Source of the DNA: Heteroscillospira sp050252415
Lineage (GTDB): Bacteria; Bacillota; Clostridia; Oscillospirales; Oscillospiraceae
Assembly: GCA_050252415.1 (NCBI GenBank)
Contig: JBFWKZ010000097.1
Coordinates: forward strand, 1-9,672
Reading direction: 5' to 3'
Length of the DNA stretch: 9,672 nucleotides
The notes under the pieces: generated by a model
The model's input: the letters and a program-made list of their open reading frames with translations, nothing else
Databases searched by the model: none
What the model was told of the DNA's origin: nothing
Shown here: piece by piece, positions 1 through 6,185 of the stretch
How positions within the stretch are numbered: position 1 is the stretch's first letter
Layout: the number at the start of each line of letters is the position of its first letter
Position numbers and translations under genes: made by a program

Positions 1-296
1 ACCCAATATAGCATAACCGCCTAAGCAAAAACAGAGGGACTCAAACCGTGAAGGGTTCTCTTGCTCCGGCAGCGCATATCGTCCGAACCCGTCCCGGGCA
101 GCGTCTTTTTGCGCCAAACGATAAACTTTTGGGAATGACAAACAAGAGCTGATGACCGCATGTCTCACCATAGAACGGCAAACGGTGACTTAAGTGAGAT
201 ACTGGCGCTTGCATTTTATTGAAAATAGAGTAAAATACAGTCATATAAGCTTATGTAACTTGGCAGATATTTTGACAAGGTAAGGTAGATAGTGAT
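1..296. other. Upstream non-coding region, no convincing gene
   Basis: I see no supported gene here. A 67-codon minus-strand reading frame (41-244) exists but has no recognisable domain and no clear ribosome binding site. The last ~80 bases before the first gene are AT-rich and contain the only promoter-like boxes. The first ~180 bases are more GC-rich and could be the remnant of an upstream gene or repeat, which the sequence alone cannot settle. Confidence 0.5.
219..249 (+). promoter_or_regulatory. Candidate sigma-A-type promoter of the polysaccharide cassette
   Basis: TTGAAA (219-224) is followed by ATATAA (243-248) with an 18-base spacer, or TATAAG one base later with 19. The boxes sit in an AT-rich stretch about 50 bases before the first gene's start. 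The spacing is slightly long and the boxes are imperfect, so this is only a candidate. It is the best pair I can see between the window edge and the first gene. Confidence 0.3.
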
Positions 297-3122
297 ATGA
301 CAGATACAGCGGCCGGAAAGAAGCGCTTGGGAAAGCAAGAAACAGCAATACCGAAAAAAGCAGCGGCGACACCGTCAAAAAAACTTCCCGCAAAACGTGT
401 GCCGCAAAAGAAGCAGACGGCATCACCCGGGGAGCGCGCATTTCCCTGGATACCGGCAGCCGTATGCCTTTTATTGTCGGTGTGTCTCATCGCCCAGGGA
501 ATCGGCGGCAAATACGATCTTCAGCTCTGTTTTGCATTGGGGGCCGGAGCGGTCGTTATCGCTACGTTTATTAAAAAAGATAACCGGGCGCTTTTATTTG
601 AAAAGATAACGCCCATCTTTACATTGCTCTTTGCGCAGTGCCTGTTATTTTTCGCCGGTTTGTTCTACGGCTCATATCCCAAATTTGCGTTGCAGCAATT
701 TTTTCTCAATATCGGCGGCCTATTTATTTTCGCTTCAATGGCTGTGTATTTCCTGCGCGGCGGGAAGACCATAAAAATATTTTTCTCCCTCTTCGCCGCC
801 TGTGTCGCGTTTATTTCACTGATCAGCATCGAACTTGCGACATCCCGCAGTCTTTTGGGCATTTTTGAAGCCGCGGCAAGGATGCTCGGAACGCAGCTCC
901 CGGCCAATTACGCGATATTTGAGGAAAACACGCGGATCACAACCGTTCTCGGAAATCCAAACGTCTTTGCGCCGGTCGCCGTGCTTGGAATGTTCGCGGC
1001 ATTATGCGCCTGCGGCAAGGCGGGATCGCACAGGCGTATAGACGCCTTTTTGATGGGTCTCGCCGTCATCTGCGGGACGGCTTTCATCCTGTGTTTCAGT
1101 CTGGGAACCATTCTGGTATACATACCGGCTTTGCTCGGCATACTGCTGTTATCCAAAAAAGAAAACAGGGGCGCCGTGTTTTTTTCAAACGCATTCTGCC
1201 TATTGACTTCGTTTCTATTGGCATTTATGGTCTTTGTCCTCCGCGATAAGGGCCTGCTGCCCGTGTTGTCGGTGCTCCTTTTTAGCGCAGGCGCCGCCTT
1301 TGCCTATACACATTTAGAGCCAATAAAATTGCCGAAAATCAAAACCGGCGGCAAAATGGCCAAAATCATAGTCGTCTTAGCGATTTGCGCGCTTTTCCTG
1401 GTCAGCGCGCTCTCACTTTACGGCCCGTATTCCCTGAGTGCGGGCGGCATGTTCCGCCGCGCCGCCGCCCTTGAGCCGGGCGCCTATTCCATCAGCGTGA
1501 CGCTTGACGATCCGGAGTCCGGCGTCTCGGTCGAGATTGATTCGATGAGTTATGCCCAGGCGGCGCTGAAGGAAATAACCACGCTTAAAACATCGGCCGT
1601 CCGTTCCGGCGAGACGCTTGAGTTTGAAGTGCCCGAATCCTCCGCCGCGGTATTTTTCAGGTTTTCTGCGTCGGCGGATATCCAAATTGAAAGCGCGGAG
1701 ATAACCGGAGCGGACACGGCAAAACCGCTTCCGCTGCGCTATCGCCTGCTTCCGGAGTTTATCGTCAACCGCCTTCAGGGACTTTGGGTCAACGATAACG
1801 CCATACAGCGTTTAATATTTTTCCGCGACGGCATCCGGCTCGGTATGACCTCTCCCGTCATCGGGCTCGGCGGCGGCGCTTTCGGCGGCGGATTATACGG
1901 CGTCGCCGACTACCAATATGAGACGAAGCATACCCACAACGAGTATATTCAGGACTTTATAGACGGCGGAATTATCGGGCTTTTCCTGTTTATCGCGCTG
2001 ACGGTCTTTATTTTCCGCGCCCTCTATAAAGCGAAAAAATCGGACAAGAATCCGACTCTGCTGCCCTTTCTCTTCGGAAGCATGCTCCTCATCTTCCTGC
2101 ATGCCATGCTCGATGTCGATTTTTCAATGCCGGCATACAAGCTGACCGCCTCGGCCCTGTTCGCACTGACTGCCGCCTCCTGCGGCGACGTGTTCACCGG
2201 TGGGAAAATCCTGAAAAAAACGCTGCGGTACGCCCTCCCGGCGATCTGCGCCGTGGGGCTGGTTCTGGCGGTCGGACGGATACATGCCGTGAATCTGGTG
2301 ACATCGGACAGGGCCACTCTGGATGCGTTCCGGCAGGCGGCGCTGTGCGATCCGTTTGACAGCGCAGATTATAAGCTGTCCTATTTGATCAATTCGGCAA
2401 GCATTTCTTCCGATACGGCCGCAGCGCAAAGAAAAGCCTATCTGGCCTCCCTCGAAAATCAAAAGCTTTACGGCGACTCCGAATACTGGCTTGCATACTA
2501 TTATCTGACGGAACCGGAGCCGGATGTTGAAAAGGGCATAGCGGCTTCGGAAAATTATATCCGCGAAAAACGGGTCGATCCGGATACGTGGGACAGCATT
2601 TTTAAGCTCTATAACGCGGTCTTGGATAAAGCAAACGGCAATACCGCGGTCGTGCAAAAAACATCCGACTCCGTCAGGAGCCTCTGCGCTTACCTTACGG
2701 AGCTGAACACCGCCCTTCCGAAAGTGATAGAGCCGGAGCTGGCCGCCTATACGTATATGAGAACGACTGCGGAAGCGCAGGAAAAGCAGGTAACGGCGGA
2801 TTCAAGAATTCTGTGCGACTTTGACCGGGACGGCGTATCCGATATCGTCGGCGGAAACGCCGGGGATACCGTTGAGTGGACGCTTGACGTCGTTATGGAA
2901 CCCACCGTCTTATATACGGTAAAGGTCTACCAGGACAGCGCGTCGAGCTGCGAGGTACTGCTCGGCGGCCAGCCGAAAACCTGCGAGTATAATGACAGCG
3001 AGGGCTGTTTCGAGGTTTCCGTCTTCTGCGTTGATACGGAGAGTGAACCGCTTATTGTGAGGTCCGGTCAACAGAGCGCCTATTTTACGATTGAAAAAAC
3101 CAGTTCAGAAAGCGCTGAATAA
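297..3122 (+). CDS. Wzy/O-antigen-ligase-like polysaccharide polymerase with extracellular insert and long C-terminal tail
   Basis: A 941-residue integral membrane protein of the O-antigen ligase/polymerase type (Wzy_C, PF04932), expected to polymerise or transfer lipid-linked glycan units at the outer face of the membrane. A Lys/Ala/Pro-rich cytoplasmic tail (1-47) precedes about eleven hydrophobic segments (about 51-378). Family-like features are LGNPN (218-222), the glycine-rich IGLGGGAFGGG (522-532), HTHNEY (545-550) before the helix at 559-577, and HAMLDVDF (602-609). Between the last N-terminal helix and this motif region is a soluble stretch (about 389-475) rich in beta-type sequence. 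After the final helix (about 642-662) comes a ~280-residue tail: a helical, TPR-like part to about 830, then DFDRDGVSD (841-849), a DxDxDGxxD calcium-loop pattern, and a beta-rich end. The ATG has a modest AAGGT (282-286). Polymerase versus ligase cannot be decided from sequence alone; the downstream initiating transferase favours polymerase. Confidence 0.85.
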   Translation: MTDTAAGKKRLGKQETAIPKKAAATPSKKLPAKRVPQKKQTASPGERAFPWIPAAVCLLLSVCLIAQGIGGKYDLQLCFALGAGAVVIATFIKKDNRALLFEKITPIFTLLFAQCLLFFAGLFYGSYPKFALQQFFLNIGGLFIFASMAVYFLRGGKTIKIFFSLFAACVAFISLISIELATSRSLLGIFEAAARMLGTQLPANYAIFEENTRITTVLGNPNVFAPVAVLGMFAALCACGKAGSHRRIDAFLMGLAVICGTAFILCFSLGTILVYIPALLGILLLSKKENRGAVFFSNAFCLLTSFLLAFMVFVLRDKGLLPVLSVLLFSAGAAFAYTHLEPIKLPKIKTGGKMAKIIVVLAICALFLVSALSLYGPYSLSAGGMFRRAAALEPGAYSISVTLDDPESGVSVEIDSMSYAQAALKEITTLKTSAVRSGETLEFEVPESSAAVFFRFSASADIQIESAEITGADTAKPLPLRYRLLPEFIVNRLQGLWVNDNAIQRLIFFRDGIRLGMTSPVIGLGGGAFGGGLYGVADYQYETKHTHNEYIQDFIDGGIIGLFLFIALTVFIFRALYKAKKSDKNPTLLPFLFGSMLLIFLHAMLDVDFSMPAYKLTASALFALTAASCGDVFTGGKILKKTLRYALPAICAVGLVLAVGRIHAVNLVTSDRATLDAFRQAALCDPFDSADYKLSYLINSASISSDTAAAQRKAYLASLENQKLYGDSEYWLAYYYLTEPEPDVEKGIAASENYIREKRVDPDTWDSIFKLYNAVLDKANGNTAVVQKTSDSVRSLCAYLTELNTALPKVIEPELAAYTYMRTTAEAQEKQVTADSRILCDFDRDGVSDIVGGNAGDTVEWTLDVVMEPTVLYTVKVYQDSASSCEVLLGGQPKTCEYNDSEGCFEVSVFCVDTESEPLIVRSGQQSAYFTIEKTSSESAE

Positions 3123-3156
3123 ATCGGCGGCCGGCGTCTGAAAAAGTCCGCACACT

Positions 3157-3162
3157 GAGGAG
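3157..3162 (+). promoter_or_regulatory. Ribosome binding site that fixes the TTG start
   Basis: GAGGAG lies 8 bases before a TTG codon at 3171. No ATG nearby in the same frame has a comparable site, and the TTG gives a Lys-rich N-terminus followed by the first membrane helix, as expected for the family. Confidence 0.75.
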
Positions 3163-3170
3163 ATAGCAGG

Positions 3171-4664
3171 TTGAAAAAGAAAATAGTATTAAAATCGCAC
3201 TATTTTTCCGGCCTTCCCAAAATAAGCGCCGTTTGTCTGATGGCGGCGGCATTTATAGCCGGTACATATGTGGAGCAGGCCCTATGGGCCATGCCGGACA
3301 GGGTAGACTTCCGTCAAAGTCTGCCGTGGTTCATCATATTTACGTTTGGGACCCTGTACTTTAATAATGCGTTTGACCTGTCGCGCAGAATACATTATCT
3401 CGCGTTTTCCGTATTCATATCGATTCTTTTCATTAATGTTTTCATGATGGCCCTTCCCTTCTTCGGCGTCCTTTACTATGTGCAGGTCACGACCCTTTTC
3501 ATCATCGTTTTGCTGGAATGCCTGAGTATGGGCGTATGGGTACTGTTTTCCCATAATTATTGGCTGAGATGCCATCCTCCCGTTTCAGCAGTATTGGTCT
3601 GCGATGATCCCGAGCACGGAAAAGTGCTCGCCCAAAAAATCAATCACCATACCCTTAACACCCGGATTGACAGCATAATCGCCTATGGCGATGCGGCGCT
3701 GCTGCCGAAGATCGAACCGTTTAAAGCCGTCATTATCGCCCAGCCGTCTGCGGAAGCCAAAAACGAAATCGTATTCCAATGCTGGGAAATGCAAAAGAAG
3801 CTGATCGTTATCCCGGATATCTATGAGCTCATTATCAATAACGCCACACTGATCCAGTTTGACGATGTCATGGCGTACCAGATGAAGCGGTTCGGGCTTT
3901 CCGGGAGCCAGAGATTCTTTAAAAGAGCGTTTGATCTCTGCTTTTCCGCTCTGGCGCTCATTCTGCTCAGCCCGTTGATGCTCGCGCTGGCCATAATCAT
4001 TAAAAGAGACGGCGGCAGCGCCATATTTTCGCAGAAACGGGTCACCAGAGGCGGAAAGGAATTCAAGCTCTATAAATTCAGGACCATGATCCCCGACGCG
4101 GAAAAGTATACGGGACCGACGCTGGCGTTTAAGGATGATCCGCGGATCACGAAATGCGGTAAATGGCTCAGACAGACCAGGCTGGACGAAATCCCGCAGT
4201 TCTGGAACGTGCTGATCGGCGATATGTCCATCGTCGGGCCTCGGCCGGAGAGAGAATATTTTATCAATATTTATAAACAAACTCTTCCGGAATATCAGTA
4301 CCGGACGAATATCAGAGCGGGCATCACCGGACTCGCGCATGTTCTGGGCAAGTATAACACGCCGCCCGAGGAGCGGATAAAGCTCGATCTGACCTACATA
4401 CAGAATTACTCATTCTTATTGGATGTCAAGATCATTATTGAAACCGTTCGGGTGGTGCTGACAAAAGAATACGCAGAGGGTGTCGAAGCGAACGCGCAAA
4501 CCGAAGCCCGGGAGCCGGAAGACGAACGCGAACCGGCCATGCAGGGCGCGTCTTCGGCACCCCGGACGGCGCACCCGGCGGGAAAAGCCAAGGATGAGAC
4601 ACCGGAGGAAAATAGCAATGCAAAAAGTTCTGATATGCGCCTCGAGCACATCACATATCAATAA
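3171..4664 (+). CDS. Polyprenyl-phosphate sugar-1-phosphate transferase (WbaP/EpsE-like initiating transferase)
   Basis: 497 residues. It is expected to transfer a sugar-1-phosphate from a UDP-sugar to undecaprenyl phosphate, the first step of capsule or exopolysaccharide repeat-unit assembly, at the cytoplasmic membrane. Four N-terminal hydrophobic segments (about 16-125) are followed by a Rossmann-like CoA_binding_3-type region (about 137-240), a further hydrophobic helix (about 256-280) and the catalytic bacterial sugar transferase domain (PF02397, about 285-440). Diagnostic residues are FKLYKFRTM (298-306), the Asp-Glu pair D339-E340 in LDEIPQFWN (the catalytic dyad by analogy with PglC) and GPRPE (356-360). 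This is the long WbaP-like architecture. The sugar specificity is not readable. The last ~55 residues form a hydrophilic, Glu/Ala/Pro-rich tail outside the conserved domain, and its final codons overlap the next gene. The gene follows the polymerase by 48 bases, consistent with one operon. Confidence 0.93.
   Translation: MKKKIVLKSHYFSGLPKISAVCLMAAAFIAGTYVEQALWAMPDRVDFRQSLPWFIIFTFGTLYFNNAFDLSRRIHYLAFSVFISILFINVFMMALPFFGVLYYVQVTTLFIIVLLECLSMGVWVLFSHNYWLRCHPPVSAVLVCDDPEHGKVLAQKINHHTLNTRIDSIIAYGDAALLPKIEPFKAVIIAQPSAEAKNEIVFQCWEMQKKLIVIPDIYELIINNATLIQFDDVMAYQMKRFGLSGSQRFFKRAFDLCFSALALILLSPLMLALAIIIKRDGGSAIFSQKRVTRGGKEFKLYKFRTMIPDAEKYTGPTLAFKDDPRITKCGKWLRQTRLDEIPQFWNVLIGDMSIVGPRPEREYFINIYKQTLPEYQYRTNIRAGITGLAHVLGKYNTPPEERIKLDLTYIQNYSFLLDVKIIIETVRVVLTKEYAEGVEANAQTEAREPEDEREPAMQGASSAPRTAHPAGKAKDETPEENSNAKSSDMRLEHITYQ
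4604..4608 (+). promoter_or_regulatory. Ribosome binding site that fixes the glycosyltransferase start
   Basis: GGAGG lies 9 bases before ATG 4618, inside the 3' end of the preceding gene. It argues against the longer in-frame start at 4480, which would add 46 Arg/Pro-rich residues not expected before a GT4 N-terminal strand. Confidence 0.8.
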
Positions 4665-5826
4665 TTTTCATCTGCCGTATTTGAAATATTTCAAGGAGCA
4701 GGGGCTGGAAGTCCACGTCGCGGTACCGGAGCCGGCTGCCCTCGAATACGCGGATTATAACCATGACATCCCGATGTCGAAGCACATTCTGTCACCGAAA
4801 AACCTGCTCGCCATCCGTAAGCTTAGCGGCGTGATGAAGGAAAATGACTTCGATTTGATCTGCACGCATACGTCGCTCGCGGCGTTGGTCGGCCGCGCTG
4901 CCGTATGGCTCGTAGGCAAAAAAAAGGCCAAAGTCATCAATACCGTGCACGGCTATCTGTTCTGGAACGGCTGCGGCTTTTTGAGAAGGACTCTGTATTA
5001 TCTGCCGGAACGGCTGCTGAGGGGCGTCACGGACTGCGTTATCGTTATGAACGGCGAGGACGCGGTGACGGCGCGGAAGCTGGTAAAAAAAGGCGGACTG
5101 GTCGTGAAGGTGCCGGGGATGGGCGTCGACCCGGACCGCTTTGCTCCCCCCTCCGGCGAGGAGAAGCGCGCGGCGCGCAGGGCGCTCGCCATACCGGACA
5201 GCGCCTTTGTTCTGGGGTACGCCGCAGAATTTTCCAAACGGAAAAACCATGCCGAGCTGCTGGAGGCGCTGTCCAAAATTAAAAACGCCGTGCCGGACGT
5301 TTTGCTGCTTTTGTGCGGGACGGGCGCTTTGCGGGATAAAATTGAGTCCGAGGCGAAGCGGCTTGAACTCTCCGGCAGCATCCGATTCATGGGCTGGTGC
5401 GGGCAGATGGAAAAAATCTATGCGGCGTGCGATCTCGCGGTGAGCACATCGAGAAGCGAGGGGCTGCCGTTTAACATCATGGAGGCCCAGCTGTGCGCCG
5501 TGCCTGTTGTGGCAAGCCGGATCCGGGGACACAGCGATCTGATAACAAACGGGTTAAACGGCTGGCTTTACCCGCCGGGCAGCCCCGGTGAGCTTGCGGA
5601 GGCCGTCGTCAGAATATACGGCAGTCCGGACCGCGGGCAAAAGCAGGGCACGGCGGCAAGCGCCAGCGCCAAGAAATATTCGCTGGCGGCGGCGTTTGAG
5701 GCCAATACCGCCGTCTACCGGAAAATGCTGCCGACGGCCGGACCCCGAGGCCCCGGCCAGGCGCCGGGAACCGGCCCGGATAAGGCTGTCTTTGCCCGGA
5801 GTGCCGGGATGAGCGCGGACGCTTGA
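4618..5826 (+). CDS. Family 4 glycosyltransferase, EPS/capsule repeat-unit assembly
   Basis: 402 residues from ATG 4618. A GT-B fold retaining glycosyltransferase, expected to add a sugar from a nucleotide donor to the lipid-linked intermediate made by the upstream transferase, at the cytoplasmic face of the membrane. The N-terminal acceptor domain begins with VLICASSTSHINNFHLPYL, typical of the Glyco_trans_4_2-like group, and contains TVHGYLFW. The C-terminal Glycos_transf_1 domain (PF00534) shows GYAAEFSKRKNH, the donor-binding EGLPFNIME with the E-x7-E pair E281/E289, then PVVASRIRGHSDLI. The final ~35 residues are a Gly/Pro/Ala-rich tail of no evident function. The start overlaps the preceding gene by 47 bases in another frame, which suggests translational coupling. 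Donor and linkage cannot be inferred. The 3' part is notably GC-rich. Confidence 0.93.
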   Translation: MQKVLICASSTSHINNFHLPYLKYFKEQGLEVHVAVPEPAALEYADYNHDIPMSKHILSPKNLLAIRKLSGVMKENDFDLICTHTSLAALVGRAAVWLVGKKKAKVINTVHGYLFWNGCGFLRRTLYYLPERLLRGVTDCVIVMNGEDAVTARKLVKKGGLVVKVPGMGVDPDRFAPPSGEEKRAARRALAIPDSAFVLGYAAEFSKRKNHAELLEALSKIKNAVPDVLLLLCGTGALRDKIESEAKRLELSGSIRFMGWCGQMEKIYAACDLAVSTSRSEGLPFNIMEAQLCAVPVVASRIRGHSDLITNGLNGWLYPPGSPGELAEAVVRIYGSPDRGQKQGTAASASAKKYSLAAAFEANTAVYRKMLPTAGPRGPGQAPGTGPDKAVFARSAGMSADA

Positions 5827-6185
5827 TACGCCGCGGCGGCAGACCGCCATTGGGTTTATTAGAACGCCGTGAGGAAGCGGGCGGACGGCGCTCGCTTGTC
5901 CGCCGGACATAAAACACACGCCGGGGCAAAGTTTGCTTTGCCCCGGCGTGTGCCGTGTGTATGACCTTCGCTATCCGATTCTCACACCGGCATACGCCGT
6001 TCCGGCCATTTTGGGTGGCTACTGGAAAAGGACGTGCCGTTGAATGATAAATTTTTATGGCGAAAAATGGATATACATGGTAGTATTAAAAAAAATTGAG
6101 CATCACAAGAAGCGGAATAAGATATTTTGCTGTGACTGTTTTGCCGAATGCTGCTACCAAAGACTGGAGAAAGGAATGATTAGAG
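5827..6185. other. Intergenic region between polysaccharide cassette and c-di-GMP gene
   Basis: This 359-base stretch has no supported gene. It contains a weak GC-rich repeat, GGCGGAC (5880-5886) facing GTCCGCC (5899-5905), the strong hairpin at 5915-5952, and then an AT-rich part from about 6040 that probably carries the promoter of the next gene. I could not find a well-spaced -35/-10 pair there, and I see no c-di-GMP riboswitch-like core. Confidence 0.55.
5915..5952. terminator. Perfect 17-bp GC-rich hairpin, probable terminator
   Basis: Bases 5915-5931 are perfectly complementary to 5936-5952 with a four-base TTTG loop. It lies 88 bases after the glycosyltransferase stop, where an operon terminator is expected. 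On the plus strand there is no U-tract after the stem (the next bases are CCGTGTGT). On the minus strand the stem is followed by TTTTATG, so the intrinsic-terminator signature is better for minus-strand transcription. It may act in both directions or as an mRNA 3'-end stabiliser. Confidence 0.65.

Noticed and set aside
36..62. Stretch resembling the T-arm of a tRNA on the minus strand (GGTTTGAGTCC)
   Set aside because: The T-loop differs from the consensus and the flanking bases do not form T, anticodon or acceptor stems, so no tRNA is supported.
41..244. 67-codon minus-strand reading frame
   Set aside because: No recognisable domain, no clear ribosome binding site, and a composition compatible with chance; kept only as a note in the upstream region.
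271..299. TTGACA (272-277) with ATATGA 17 bases later as a promoter
   Set aside because: The would-be -10 overlaps the ATG at 297, so transcription would begin inside the gene and lose its start and ribosome binding site.
2124..2657. 177-codon minus-strand open frame inside the polymerase gene
   Set aside because: It is antisense to a well-supported membrane protein gene and shows no recognisable motif; long antisense frames are common over GC-rich codons.
3585..4340. 251-codon minus-strand open frame inside the sugar phosphotransferase gene
   Set aside because: It mirrors the catalytic domain on the opposite strand and has no motif or ribosome binding site of its own.
4480..4617. Upstream extension of the glycosyltransferase to ATG 4480
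   Set aside because: It adds 46 Arg/Pro-rich residues before the conserved N-terminal strand, while ATG 4618 has a strong GGAGG at ideal spacing.
5953..6185. Possible c-di-GMP riboswitch before the GGDEF/HD-GYP gene
   Set aside because: I could not find the conserved core or the paired stems of the known c-di-GMP riboswitch classes by eye.
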